DNA from: Thiocystis violacea
GTDB lineage: Bacteria; Pseudomonadota; Gammaproteobacteria; Chromatiales; Chromatiaceae
NCBI RefSeq assembly: GCF_016583565.1
Contig: NZ_NRRF01000016.1
Span: 17,786-81,785, forward strand
Length of the DNA: 64,000 bases
Reading direction: 5' to 3'
Of the stretch, positions 8,490 through 21,492 are shown one piece after another (position 1 is the first letter of the stretch; every line of letters starts with the position of its first letter). Under the pieces are notes generated by a model. It did not search any database, was not told the DNA's origin, and worked only from the letters and a program-made list of their open reading frames with translations. A program made the translations under genes and the position numbers.

Positions 8490-9082
8490 CAGGCCGCTCC
8501 TCGATCTTCACCGACCAGAATGGTGGTGTCGTTAAGGTAGGTGTGCTTCGGGATCACCAGATTGGTGGGCGCCGGGACACCTTTGAACACCCGAGCCGCG
8601 AGATCGAACTTCGATCCATGGCAGGGACAGAAGAAGCCGCCCTTCCACTGCTCGCCGAGATCCTCGGGAGCGAACTCTGGCCGGTACGTCGGCGAGCACC
8701 CGAGGTGGGTGCAGATGCCGATGGCCACCAGATACTCCGGCTTGATCGAACGCGTGGGGTTCTGGCAATACTCAGGCTGCTGAGCGACGGTCGAACTGGG
8801 ATCGACCAGTCTTGGATCATTGCTCGACAGCGCCTCGAGCATCTCGGGCGTGCGATACACGACCCAGATGGGCTTCCCGCGCCATTTGACGCGCAGCAGG
8901 GCGCCTGGCTCCAGTTTACTGACGTCCGCCTCGACCGGCGCACCTGCGGCTCGAGCGCGAGCGCTCGGGTTCATGGATGCAACGAACGGGACGAGGGTGT
9001 ATCCGGCACCAATGGCACCGACCACGCTGGTCGCGGCAACGAGCACTCGTCGCCTCATTTTGTTCACGCCTTGCGCGCTCAT
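8489..9082 (-). CDS. petA: Rieske iron-sulfur protein, bc1 complex
   Basis: 197 residues from ATG 9080-9082 (MSAQGVNKMRRRVLVAATS). The start is chosen because it puts a Tat-type RRR plus hydrophobic anchor near the N-terminus as in other Chromatiaceae; the frame extends 10 codons upstream. The [2Fe-2S] cluster motifs are intact: CTHLGC (Cys124, His126, Cys129) and CPCHGS (Cys152, Cys154, His155). It transfers electrons from quinol at the Qo site to cytochrome c1. First gene of petABC; the promoter should lie in 9083-9286. Confidence 0.96.
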   Translation of the reverse strand: MSAQGVNKMRRRVLVAATSVVGAIGAGYTLVPFVASMNPSARARAAGAPVEADVSKLEPGALLRVKWRGKPIWVVYRTPEMLEALSSNDPRLVDPSSTVAQQPEYCQNPTRSIKPEYLVAIGICTHLGCSPTYRPEFAPEDLGEQWKGGFFCPCHGSKFDLAARVFKGVPAPTNLVIPKHTYLNDTTILVGEDRGAA

Positions 9083-9286
9083 AGGCCAATATCCCCCGGC
9101 TGTTGCGAGCACTGCCAGGCCTTCCAGGCAAGCACCCCACGCAGCTTGGATGAAACATTCAAGTGGAAAATTTAAGAATATGACGATTGACTATAAAATC
9201 GACCGCGCATTCTCTTCGATACGAACGAGAGAGGTCAAGGAAAAAGCCGAAAAACAGTAGGTTTAGCAACTGCGCCACCACCCTCG

Positions 9287-10039
9287 TCACGCCGGATTGT
9301 CGATCTCAATGAACTCGTGCCGGACCCCGAAGGCAGCGGCAAGATGATTGCCAAGCGCCTGAACGCCATAGCGTTCTGTCGCGTGATGACCGGCAGCCAG
9401 ATAACAGAGACCAAGCTCTCGCGCCTCATGGGTGGTCTGCTCGGAAAGCTCGCCACTCAGGAAGGCATCGACCCCTAACTCGGCCGCCTGCTGGATGTAC
9501 CCCTGCCCGCCACCGGTGCACCAGGCCACCCGCTCGATACGCGGGAGCGGATGCCCGACCAACACGGGGGGGCGCCCGAGCCGATGCGCGACCTGCTGCG
9601 CAAACTGCTCAGCGGATGCGGGGGCCGGGAGACGACCGACCCACAGAAGACCCTTGCCAAGCGCAGATGGTTCCGCACCCAGGAACCCGAGACGGGCGCC
9701 CAGGGTTGCGTTATTGCCGACCTCGGGATGCGCGTCCAGCGGGAGATGATAGGCAATCAGGCTCACGCCCGCCCTGAGAATTGTCTTTGCGCGCTGACCC
9801 TTGATCCCGACAAGACAAGGATTCTCGCCCTTCCAGAACCAGCCGTGGTGAACCAGGATGGCATCGGCCTGCACGCCGATCGCGGCCTCGATGAGGGCAG
9901 CACTCGCGGTGACGCCGGAGACGAGGCGGCGGATGGGCCTGTCGCCTTCGACCTGGAGGCCGTTCGGCGCATAGTCGCTGAAGCTCGAGGCATCGAGAAA
10001 ACGATCGCAATACTCGATCAGTGCACGGGGCTCGATCAT
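9287..10039 (-). CDS. Nif3-like dinuclear metal centre protein (YbgI family)
   Basis: 250 residues, typical of the short bacterial Nif3/YbgI family. Metal-binding motifs are visible: VHHGWFW near residue 65, the YHLPLDAHPEVGNN stretch and the C-terminal GHHATER. The family forms hexameric toroids with two metal ions per subunit; some members act as GTP cyclohydrolase 1 type 2, but the role in most bacteria is unproven. It lies upstream of petA on the same strand with a 204-bp gap, so it probably has its own transcript. Confidence 0.9.
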   Translation of the reverse strand: MIEPRALIEYCDRFLDASSFSDYAPNGLQVEGDRPIRRLVSGVTASAALIEAAIGVQADAILVHHGWFWKGENPCLVGIKGQRAKTILRAGVSLIAYHLPLDAHPEVGNNATLGARLGFLGAEPSALGKGLLWVGRLPAPASAEQFAQQVAHRLGRPPVLVGHPLPRIERVAWCTGGGQGYIQQAAELGVDAFLSGELSEQTTHEARELGLCYLAAGHHATERYGVQALGNHLAAAFGVRHEFIEIDNPA

Positions 10040-10455
10040 GCTCCAACTGCCTCCGCTGAGTTGAGGTCAAACAGAAAACCAGGCCAACCATCGACCCCAA
10101 CCCGCTCTACGCGGATGGACGACAGGACGGCGATCACCTTCGAATGGAAAACGCCGCAGCTTAGTCAAATGCGCAAAACGGGTCCAATATCGCTCACGAA
10201 CGCGGTCTTGCCCGCCGCCAGCCTCGGGCCAGTAGCCGCCGACAACGGCGCGGCGGCCAAGGCGGCCAGAGGCATGCCATCACCGAGGAACGCACGCCGA
10301 GCGACGACGCAAGCGCATGATGTCGAGCGCAAAAAAAAGCCCGGCGGGGAGCCGGGCTGGAAACGTCTCATGATGAGAGAGACGAGGAGGACTCGGTAGA
10401 AACTTTTGGACGCGCGAGGGGCCGTTATTCAGCCTCCAGGACGCATCGCTCGAAA
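10040..10455. other. Intergenic region with phaB-operon terminator
   Basis: 416 bases without a convincing gene. It carries the intrinsic terminator at 10331-10358 for the minus-strand PHA genes and presumably the nif3-like promoter near 10040-10150. Short frames across it lack codon bias and ribosome sites. Confidence 0.6.
10331..10358 (-). terminator. Intrinsic terminator after phaB
   Basis: On the minus strand the 8-bp stem AGCCCGGC/GCCGGGCT (10338-10345 with 10351-10358, 5-base loop) is followed by an uninterrupted run of eight U residues. It lies about 100 bases beyond the phaB stop. Confidence 0.9.
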
Positions 10456-11196
10456 TCAGTGCATGAACAAACCGCCATTGACCGGAAGGTTGGCCCCGGT
10501 CATGTAGCCGGCCTCATCGCTCGCAAGGAAGGCAATGGCTGCCGCGATCTCATCGGGCCGAGCCATCCGGCGCATCGGGATGCCGCCGATAATGCTGTTG
10601 CGAACCGTATCATCCATCGCCAGGGTCATGGCAGTCTCGACATAGCCAGGCGAGATGGTGTTGACGGTAACACCCTTGGAGGCGCCCTCTTGCGCCAGCG
10701 CCATGGTGAAGCCGTGCATACCCGCCTTGGCGGCGGAGTAGTTCGCCTGGCCGAACTGGCCACGCTGCCCATTGACGGAGGAGATGTTGATGATCCGCCC
10801 GTAGCCGCGCTCGAGCATGCCTTCCCAGACCTGCCGCGTCACGTTGAAGACACTGTTCAGGTTGACGTTGATGACGGCCTCCCATTGGGCCGATTCCATC
10901 TTCTTGAAGGTCTTGTCGCGCGTGATGCCGGCGCAGTTGACCAAGATGTCGACCGGGCCGAATTGGTCGGTGATCTCCTTGATCATGCGCGCGCTGTCCT
11001 CGAACGAAGACACGTCGGCGGCGATGGTCGCGATCTCATAACCTTCGGCGGCACGCGCCTTCTTCCACTCTTCCGCGGCGGCGGCCTCAGTGGGGTGATG
11101 GTTCGCCACGACGCTGCAGCCATCCTTCGCGAGACGGGTGCAGATTGCAGTACCGATACCGCCGATACCACCAGTGACGAGAGCAATGCGTGCCAT
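10456..11196 (-). CDS. phaB: Acetoacetyl-CoA reductase
   Basis: 246 residues from ATG 11194-11196, preceded by GGAGGA. Short-chain dehydrogenase with the cofactor motif TGGIGGIG at the N-terminus, NCAG near residue 88, and the active-site Ser plus Tyr-x3-Lys in ISSVNGQRGQFGQANYSAAKAG. It reduces acetoacetyl-CoA to (R)-3-hydroxybutyryl-CoA with NADPH, the second step of PHB synthesis. Last gene of the minus-strand phaA-phaR-phaP-phaB set and followed by a clear terminator. Confidence 0.97.
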   Translation of the reverse strand: MARIALVTGGIGGIGTAICTRLAKDGCSVVANHHPTEAAAAEEWKKARAAEGYEIATIAADVSSFEDSARMIKEITDQFGPVDILVNCAGITRDKTFKKMESAQWEAVINVNLNSVFNVTRQVWEGMLERGYGRIINISSVNGQRGQFGQANYSAAKAGMHGFTMALAQEGASKGVTVNTISPGYVETAMTLAMDDTVRNSIIGGIPMRRMARPDEIAAAIAFLASDEAGYMTGANLPVNGGLFMH

Positions 11197-11364
11197 AGGA
11201 CTCCTCCAAACTGAGAGATTCGTTGATCTTGTTTTGCAAGCGGACCTTACAACCAAACTGAGGAACCTGTGAAGCCTTGCCCCCCATTTGTCATGACGTC
11301 CGTCAACGACAGAGCCATGACGAATGGCAGTCCCTCCCTGGACCGCCGGGCAGTTGATTACCGA

Positions 11365-11730
11365 TCAGGCCGTCGCGACGTTCTTGCGCAGGTCAGCGTT
11401 GACTTCGTTCAGGTTCTTTTCGAACCAGGCGCGGTAGTCGTCACGGGCTTCGCTGGCGATCTGCATGGTGGACTTGCTCTCCGCCATGACGCGCTCGCTC
11501 AGATCCTTGGTCGCATCGACCTGGCCCTTGAACAGCTCGTTGTAGCCCTTGGACTCGGTGGCAATCTTCATGACGCGCATGGCGTGATCCATGTACAGGG
11601 TCATGGCGTCCATCTGACGCGCAGCCATCTTCTCGAAGATGCGGACGTTCAGCTCGCCCAGGCTGGTCATACGCTCGACGTTCTTGCTGGTCAGGTCGTT
11701 GATGGCCTTCATGCTATCTGTGTTGTTCAT
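11365..11730 (-). CDS. phaP: Phasin, PHA granule-associated protein
   Basis: 121 residues from ATG 11728-11730 (MNNTDSMKAINDLTSKNVERM). Amphipathic, wholly helical, Met- and Lys-rich, ending in FEKNLNEVNADLRKNVATA; this is the phasin pattern. Phasins coat the PHA granule surface and limit granule coalescence. A near-perfect 31-bp palindrome sits 22 bases upstream of the start and is the best candidate for PhaR control. Located between phaR and phaB, as in A. vinosum. Confidence 0.92.
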   Translation of the reverse strand: MNNTDSMKAINDLTSKNVERMTSLGELNVRIFEKMAARQMDAMTLYMDHAMRVMKIATESKGYNELFKGQVDATKDLSERVMAESKSTMQIASEARDDYRAWFEKNLNEVNADLRKNVATA

Positions 11731-11751
11731 GGTGTCGTCTCCGAAGGTTTG

Positions 11752-11782
11752 TTGTGCAGTGCAGCAATGTTGCATTGCACAA
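11752..11782 (-). promoter_or_regulatory. Probable PhaR operator upstream of phaP
   Basis: A 31-bp near-palindrome whose arms begin TTGTGCA(G/A)TGCA(G/A)CA and differ at only a few positions. It overlaps the region where the phaP promoter or leader must lie. The TGCA-rich core fits the published preference of PhaR-type repressors for TGC/GCA repeats, and the same core recurs between phaA and phaE. Binding is inferred. Confidence 0.65.
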
Positions 11783-11850
11783 TAAACATCCGCGCCACCC
11801 GGGTCAACAGTCATTTTCTCAATCTTCACTATTGGGAAAACCAGCAGCGC

Positions 11851-12327
11851 TCAGACGGGCCCCTTGTCCTGCTTCTTGCGCTCGCCCCCGAGCTGAAAGC
11901 CGGCGGCACGCATGAATTCCTCCTGCATATCCGCCCAGATCTCAACGTTCTTTTGCGTCATCCGCGTCATGGCCTCGAAGGGGTTGTCGCCAAGCGTCTT
12001 GGTCATATCCTGCTGCTGCTTGGCGAAGAGATCGAGCGAGGACTCCAGATAGCGAGCGAACATCCCTTGCAGGGTTCCGCCGTAGAAGCGAATGATTTGG
12101 GCGAGCATCGAGGCACTGAAGAGCGGCTCTCCACCGGTTTCCTCTTCAAGCATGATCTGGAGCAGGATGGAGCGGGTGATATCGCTTTCATTGGCCGTGT
12201 CGACGACCTTGAAGCTGGTGCAATCCATCACGAGGTTGCGGACGTCCGCGAGGGTGATGTAACGGCTCACCTCTGTGTCATAGAGGCGGCGATTGGGGTA
12301 TTTCTTGATGATGCGGTCGCTGTTCAT
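11851..12327 (-). CDS. phaR: PHA synthesis repressor
   Basis: 158 residues. The N-terminal PHB/PHA accumulation DNA-binding domain is clear (IIKKYPNRRLYDTEVSRYITLADVRNLV), followed by two accumulation-regulator segments (SILLQIMLEEETGGEPLFSASMLAQIIRFYGGTLQGMFARYLESSL). The family binds both DNA and nascent PHA, releasing phasin genes when polymer is made. The C-terminus is basic and charged (GGERKKQDKGPV). It sits between phaA and phaP on the same strand. Confidence 0.95.
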   Translation of the reverse strand: MNSDRIIKKYPNRRLYDTEVSRYITLADVRNLVMDCTSFKVVDTANESDITRSILLQIMLEEETGGEPLFSASMLAQIIRFYGGTLQGMFARYLESSLDLFAKQQQDMTKTLGDNPFEAMTRMTQKNVEIWADMQEEFMRAAGFQLGGERKKQDKGPV

Positions 12328-12460
12328 TCAGCACCTGAGCTACCGACGTTGTCGTCCGGCCAGTGTACCCGACACTCGCCGCCGCGCCTCGCCGACTTCG
12401 CTCGGCGAGGCGCGACCTGACCCAAGGATCCGGGCGGGCTCCGCGCCTCGCCCGAGGGCC

Positions 12461-13645
12461 TCAGAGACGCTCGACCGCCAACGCCACGCCCTGGCCGCCG
12501 CCGATGCAGAGGGTTGCGAGACCCTTCTTCGCATCGCGCTTCTGCATCTCATAGAGGAGGGTGACCAGCACACGCGCACCAGAGGCACCGATCGGGTGGC
12601 CGATGGCGATAGCTCCGCCATTGACGTTTACCTTGCTGAGATCCCAGCCCATCTCCTGATTGACGGACATCGCCTGAGCGGCAAAGGCCTCATTGGCCTC
12701 GACAAGGTCCAGATCAGCCGGGGCCCAGCCGGCCTTCTTCAGACAATCGGTCGAAGCCGGGATAGGTCCGGTGCCCATGATGGCCGGATCCACGCCCGCG
12801 CTCGAGAACGCGACCAGGCGCGCCATGGGCGTCAAACCCAGTTCCTTGGCCTTGGATTCCTTCATCACCACGACCATGGCCGCGCCGTCGTTGATCCCGG
12901 AGGCGTTGCCGGCGGTCACAGTGCCTTGCTTGTCGAAGGCGGGGCGCAGCCTGCCGAGCGTTTCGGCCGTGGTGCCCGGACGCGGAAACTCGTCGGTGTC
13001 GAACACCAGGGGATCGCCCTTGCGCTGCGGGATGCTCACCGGGATGATCTCGTCGGCAAAGCGTCCGGATTGGATGGCGGCCTCCGCCTTCTGCTGGGAC
13101 GCCGCGGCGAACGCATCCTGCGCCTCGCGGGTGAAGGCGTACTTCTTCGCGATGTTCTCCGCCGTGACACCCATGTGGCACTGATTGAAGGCATCCCAGA
13201 GGCCGTCGACGATCATGGTGTCCTTCATCGGCCAGTCGCCCATGCGCTGCCCCTCGCGCGAGCGCGGCAGGACGTGCGACGACTGACTCATGCTCTCTTG
13301 ACCACCGGCGATCACGATCTCCGCATCGCCACAGGCAACCGCCTGCATGGCCAGATGGACCGCCTTGAGCCCACTGCCGCAGACCTTGTTGATGGTCATC
13401 GCCGGGACCGTGTGCGGCAGCCCCGCCATCAAGGTGGTCTGACGCGCCGGATTCTGACCGCAGCCCGCGGTCAGCACCTGCCCCAGAATAACTTCGCTGA
13501 CCTGCTCGGGGGCGATTCCGGTCCGCTCGATCAGGGCCTTGAGCACGGTCGTGCCGATATCGGTCGCCTGGAGGGCCGAGAGTGCGCCGCCGAAGGTTCC
13601 GATCGCGGTCCGACCCGCATCGACGATAACGATAGTGTCGCTCAT
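12461..13645 (-). CDS. phaA: Acetyl-CoA acetyltransferase (beta-ketothiolase)
   Basis: 394 residues from ATG 13643-13645 with AGAGAGGA upstream. Thiolase hallmarks: nucleophilic Cys89 in [13 protein letters not shown], the IAGGQESMS stretch, the catalytic His in [17 protein letters not shown] and the second Cys in [10 protein letters not shown]. It condenses two acetyl-CoA to acetoacetyl-CoA, the first step of PHB synthesis. Divergent from phaE, with a shared 137-bp control region. Confidence 0.97.
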   Translation of the reverse strand: MSDTIVIVDAGRTAIGTFGGALSALQATDIGTTVLKALIERTGIAPEQVSEVILGQVLTAGCGQNPARQTTLMAGLPHTVPAMTINKVCGSGLKAVHLAMQAVACGDAEIVIAGGQESMSQSSHVLPRSREGQRMGDWPMKDTMIVDGLWDAFNQCHMGVTAENIAKKYAFTREAQDAFAAASQQKAEAAIQSGRFADEIIPVSIPQRKGDPLVFDTDEFPRPGTTAETLGRLRPAFDKQGTVTAGNASGINDGAAMVVVMKESKAKELGLTPMARLVAFSSAGVDPAIMGTGPIPASTDCLKKAGWAPADLDLVEANEAFAAQAMSVNQEMGWDLSKVNVNGGAIAIGHPIGASGARVLVTLLYEMQKRDAKKGLATLCIGGGQGVALAVERL

Positions 13646-13719
13646 GGTGTGGATGTCCTCTCTTAGACGATGGAATCGCCCTTTGCACAGGGCTTGTTGT
13701 GTGCGGATTCTACGCACCT

Positions 13720-13735
13720 TTGTTGCAGTGCACAA
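13720..13735. promoter_or_regulatory. Possible PhaR site in the phaA-phaE divergent region
   Basis: TTGTTGCAGTGCACAA is an imperfect palindrome sharing the TGCAGTGCA core with the phaP operator. A looser second match (TTGCACAGGGCTTGTTGTG) begins at 13683. The site lies between the divergent phaA and phaE starts. The regulatory role is inferred. Confidence 0.5.
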
Positions 13736-13782
13736 ATCCGCGTGCTAACTTTTGCCAAATATCATCCCGAGGAGGCAAATGC

Positions 13783-14877
13783 ATGAGCAACGATAGCTTT
13801 TTCAACAACGACTGGCTGGAACTTCAACGCAAGTACTGGGACAGCTGGTCCGAGATGGGCCGCAAGGCGATGGGGCTCGAGAACCAGCAGACGCTGACCA
13901 CGCCCTGGGAGGGCGCGCTCGACCATTGGTGGAAGGCCATGTCACCGGCCACGCCCGACTTCTCCAAGACCTTCATGGAAAAGATGATGGAGCAGGGCAA
14001 GAACTTCTTCCGCATGGCGGAGACCTTCGCCAACACACCCGAGGATACGACCGCCACCAATGGTCTCACCTGGTGGACCAAGGCCCTCGAGGACATGCAG
14101 AAGCAGTTCAGCGGCTCGCTCGACGACGGCGGCAACAGCATGCAACGCATGATGTCCTTCTGGGAACTGCCGATCGACAACTGGCAGCGCATGATGTCCT
14201 CCATGTCCCCCATGCCGGGCGACATGCTGCGCAACATGCCGCACGAGCAGCTCAAGGACCGGTTCGACCGCGCCCTCTCCGCCCCTGGCCTGGGCTACAC
14301 GCGCGAGGAGCAGAGCCAGTACCAGGAGCTGACGCGCACCGCCATGGACTATCAGGCGGCCTTGCAGGAGTACACCGGCTTCTACAGCCAGCTGGGCATG
14401 AAGTCGGTCGAGCGCATGGGCGACTTCATTCAAGGCGTGATCGACAGCGGCAAGAGCATCGACTCGGCACGCACCCTCTATGACAACTGGATCAGCTGCT
14501 GCGAGACCGTCTACGCCGCCGAGGTCGCGACCCCGGAGTACGCCCAGATCCACGGGCGCCTGGTCAACGCGCAGATGGCGCTGAAACGGCGCATGGCCAT
14601 CATGGTGGACGAAAACCTCGGCGCCATGAACATGCCCACCCGCAGCGAGCTGCGCACCTTGCAGGACCGACTCCAAGAGACGCGCCGCGACAACAAACAA
14701 CTCCACCGCGCCCTCCATGCGCTGGAAAAGCAGGTCGCCGCACTGAGCGGCAAGACCCCAACGACCGCACTCAAGGCACCGGCACCCGCCACCAAAGCGA
14801 CCGAGAAGCCGGCGACACGCGCGACCACCAGGCGCAAGACCGCCGCCAAGCCGACCGGCGGCACCGCGGATGACTGA
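13783..14877 (+). CDS. phaE: Class III PHA synthase subunit PhaE
   Basis: 364 residues from ATG 13783, preceded by GAGGAGG. The PhaE pattern is present: N-terminal WLELQRKYWDSWSEMGRKAM, the central FDRALSAPGLGYTREEQSQYQEL block and the C-terminal YAQIHGRLVNAQMALKRRMAIMVDENLGAMNMPTRSELRTLQDRLQETRR segment with a coiled coil. PhaE stabilises and activates PhaC. From about residue 320 the protein ends in a Lys/Ala/Pro/Thr-rich, histone H1-like tail. Followed by phaC after 63 bp. Confidence 0.96.
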   Translation: MSNDSFFNNDWLELQRKYWDSWSEMGRKAMGLENQQTLTTPWEGALDHWWKAMSPATPDFSKTFMEKMMEQGKNFFRMAETFANTPEDTTATNGLTWWTKALEDMQKQFSGSLDDGGNSMQRMMSFWELPIDNWQRMMSSMSPMPGDMLRNMPHEQLKDRFDRALSAPGLGYTREEQSQYQELTRTAMDYQAALQEYTGFYSQLGMKSVERMGDFIQGVIDSGKSIDSARTLYDNWISCCETVYAAEVATPEYAQIHGRLVNAQMALKRRMAIMVDENLGAMNMPTRSELRTLQDRLQETRRDNKQLHRALHALEKQVAALSGKTPTTALKAPAPATKATEKPATRATTRRKTAAKPTGGTADD

Positions 14878-14940
14878 GCGCCTTCCGACGCCTAAAACCA
14901 TGTGCAGCGCCACGAAAAGACTACTGCGAGGATAGAGAAC

Positions 14941-16008
14941 ATGCTTCCCATCGACATTCGCCCGGACAAGCTCGCGCAGGAAATGCTCGACTACACCAGC
15001 AAACTGGGACAGGGCATGGAGAACCTGCTCAATGCGGACGCCATCGACACCGGAGTCAGCCCCAAGGAGGCCGTCTACAGCGAGGACAAGCTCGTCCTCT
15101 ACCGCTACGACACCCCGGCCGGCGTCACCCCCCAGAAGACGCCGCTCCTGATCGTCTACGCCCTGGTGAACCGGCCCTATATGACCGACATCCAGGAAGA
15201 CCGCTCCACCATCAAGGGCCTGCTCGCAACCGGCCAGGATGTCTATCTGATCGACTGGGGCTATCCGGACCAGGCCGATAGCGCCCTCACGCTGGACGAC
15301 TACATCAACGGCTACATCGACAGCTGCGTCGACTATCTTTGCGAGACCCATGAAGTCGACCAGGTGAACATCCTCGGCATCTGCCAGGGCGGCGCCTTCA
15401 GCCTCATGTATGCCTCCCTGCACCCGGACAAGGTCAAGAACCTGGTCACCATGGTCACCCCCGTGGACTTCAAGACCCCGGGCAATCTGCTGTCGGCCTG
15501 GGTGCAGAACGTCGACATCGACTTGGCCGTGGACACCATGGGCAACATCCCCGGCGAGTTGCTGAACTGGACCTTCCTCTCGCTCAAACCCTTCAGCCTC
15601 ACCGGCCAGAAGTACGTCAACATGGTTGACATGCTGGACGACCCGGACAAGGTCAAGAACTTCCTGCGCATGGAAAAGTGGATCTTCGACAGCCCTGACC
15701 AGGCAGGCGAAACCTTCCGCCAGTTCACCAAGGACTTCTACCAGAAGAACGGCTTCATCAACGGCGGCGTCAAGCTTGGCGGAAAAGAGATCGACCTCAA
15801 GAACGTCGACTGCCCGGTGCTGAACATCTACGCCCTGCAGGACCACCTGGTGCCACCGGACGCCTCCAAGGCCCTCAAGCCCCTGGTCGGCAGCAAGGAC
15901 TATACGGAGCTGGCGTTCCCCGGCGGCCACATCGGCATCTACGTCAGCGGCAAGGCCCAGAAAGAAGTCACGCCGGCGATCGGCAAGTGGCTGAACGAGC
16001 GGTCGTGA
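14941..16008 (+). CDS. phaC: Class III PHA synthase catalytic subunit PhaC
   Basis: 355 residues, the class III length. Alpha/beta-hydrolase with the lipase-like box GICQGG carrying the nucleophile Cys148, and the remaining triad members Asp301 (ALQDHLVPP) and His330 (PGGHIGIYVSG). The sequence is very close to the A. vinosum enzyme as I recall it, with one residue fewer before the nucleophile. It polymerises (R)-3-hydroxyacyl-CoA at the granule surface as a PhaC-PhaE complex. AGGATAG lies upstream of the ATG. Confidence 0.98.
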   Translation: MLPIDIRPDKLAQEMLDYTSKLGQGMENLLNADAIDTGVSPKEAVYSEDKLVLYRYDTPAGVTPQKTPLLIVYALVNRPYMTDIQEDRSTIKGLLATGQDVYLIDWGYPDQADSALTLDDYINGYIDSCVDYLCETHEVDQVNILGICQGGAFSLMYASLHPDKVKNLVTMVTPVDFKTPGNLLSAWVQNVDIDLAVDTMGNIPGELLNWTFLSLKPFSLTGQKYVNMVDMLDDPDKVKNFLRMEKWIFDSPDQAGETFRQFTKDFYQKNGFINGGVKLGGKEIDLKNVDCPVLNIYALQDHLVPPDASKALKPLVGSKDYTELAFPGGHIGIYVSGKAQKEVTPAIGKWLNERS

Positions 16009-16017
16009 TCTAGCGGC

Positions 16018-16048
16018 CAGCGGCCAGCTTGATGGCGGCTGGCCGCTG
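16018..16048. terminator. Bidirectional hairpin between phaC and the convergent gene
   Basis: Perfect 11-bp inverted repeat CAGCGGCCAGC (16018-16028) with its complement (16038-16048), loop of nine, in the 45-bp gap between convergent genes. There is no T run, so termination would be by hairpin or Rho. Confidence 0.65.
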
Positions 16049-16053
16049 GAACG

Positions 16054-16678
16054 CTAGTCCTGGATGTAGAAATGACGCCACCCGGTCCCAGTCGCTCGGA
16101 TCAGCAGATCGAAGAGCGCGGGGGTCGGCGTGGCTTCGTCCGGAAAGATCTCTTCGATCTGAATGAAGAGGCGGCCGAAGCCGCCCTGTTGCTTCCAGTC
16201 CCACAGCCACGGCGGCCGAGTCTCGCGGCACGTCGGACAGGTCACCCCCGCGTGCGGATGCGAGGCCCAGTGAGCCCGACGCTCGCGCCAATCAAGTAAG
16301 CGCGCACGGCAACCGACGCAGCGTGGCGCACGGGTGTTGCGGCCCGCGAGCAGGTAGGGATGCTCTCGCACCGGCGGAACCTGGATATGGCAAAAGGGCG
16401 CCCCCGCATCCGGCTCCGAGCGAATCCTGACCGCGCATCCGGCAAAGGTCAGCAAGCTGAGAAAGCCTGGCCCAATGGCGTAGGCTGCTACCTCCCCCTG
16501 CGCCAGACGCTCACCGATGAACCCCTTTTCCGCCAGCATCTCGACCAGCAGCACCCTTTGGGGGCTGGCATGAGGATCGAGCGTGGTGAGCACCAGCCGG
16601 CCCGTGTGATTGGGAGCGACGCGGCGGGCGAGATCCAGCCCGCCCGAGGTCGCGGACACCTTCGGCAGCAACGGGGGC

Positions 16679-16689
<11 letters not shown>
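16054..16689 (-). CDS. Conserved hypothetical protein with a zinc-ribbon-like cysteine quartet
   Basis: 211 residues from ATG 16687-16689. The N-terminal part is an alpha/beta domain without recognised motifs. The central part has two cysteine pairs, RCVGC (near residue 123) and TCPTC (near residue 150), separated by about 25 residues rich in Trp, His and Arg, which suggests a structural zinc site. The C-terminus is aromatic (LWDWKQQGGFGRLFIQIEEIFPDEATPTPALFDLL). It overlaps the preceding signalling gene by 11 bp, so the two are probably one transcript. Function unknown. Confidence 0.75.
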
Positions 16690-21124
<4,435 letters not shown>

Positions 21125-21215
21125 TCGCTTGAGGCGGGCTGTCGGCTCGGCGCCTGACGGATCCGACCGGTCGCCACCGGACTCGCGAAGCACAGCTTCG
21201 CCACCAGGCAACCGC

Positions 21216-21285
21216 GTGGGAGCGCCGCCCCGGCGCGACCTGCACCGCTCCGGCGAACCCGATCGCGGCGGGGCGCCGCTCCCAT
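21216..21285. repeat. Dispersed palindromic repeat, GTGGGAGCG family, copy 1
   Basis: Two facing arms: GTGGGAGCGCCGCCCCGGCG at the left and its imperfect complement ending GGGCGCCGCTCCCAT at the right, with about 25 bases between. The same arms occur at 60855-60918 and, as one arm, at 44555-44578. All copies are non-coding and next to gene ends, as for REP/BIME elements. Confidence 0.8.
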
Positions 21286-21434
21286 CATGACCGGCAAGAA
21301 CGACTCACCCAGTCTCAGCTTCGTCACCAGGCACACTCCCGTCGGCGCTTGGCGGATCCGCCGTCTGTTCTGGTCACAAAGCTCCCGCTTCGCGACCCCG
21401 ACGATAAAGCTCCGCCTCACGAAACCCGCCGCAC

Positions 21435-21466
21435 AAAAAAGCCGGCTCGGAAGCATCCGAGCCGGC
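21435..21466 (-). terminator. Intrinsic terminator of the secreted PPC-like protein gene
   Basis: On the minus strand a 10-bp GC-rich stem (21441-21450 with 21457-21466, GCCGGCTCGG and complement, 6-base loop) is followed by six U residues. It lies 26 bases beyond the stop at 21493. Confidence 0.9.
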
Positions 21467-21492
21467 TGACCTAGACCGCGTTCAGTATGCGG

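Larger units (their letters stand above)
21125..21492. other. Intergenic region with repeats and terminator
   Basis: 368 bases between convergent genes. It holds the palindromic repeat at 21216-21285, flanked by two near-identical outer pieces (AGCTTCGCCACCAGGCA at 21194 and AGCTTCGTCACCAGGCA at 21318), and the terminator at 21435-21466. Nothing coding is supported. Confidence 0.65.

Noticed and set aside
13942..15930. 662-codon open frame on the minus strand across phaE and phaC
   Set aside because: It is antisense to two well-supported genes and its translation is Val/Gly/Leu/His-rich with no domain. High GC creates such frames.
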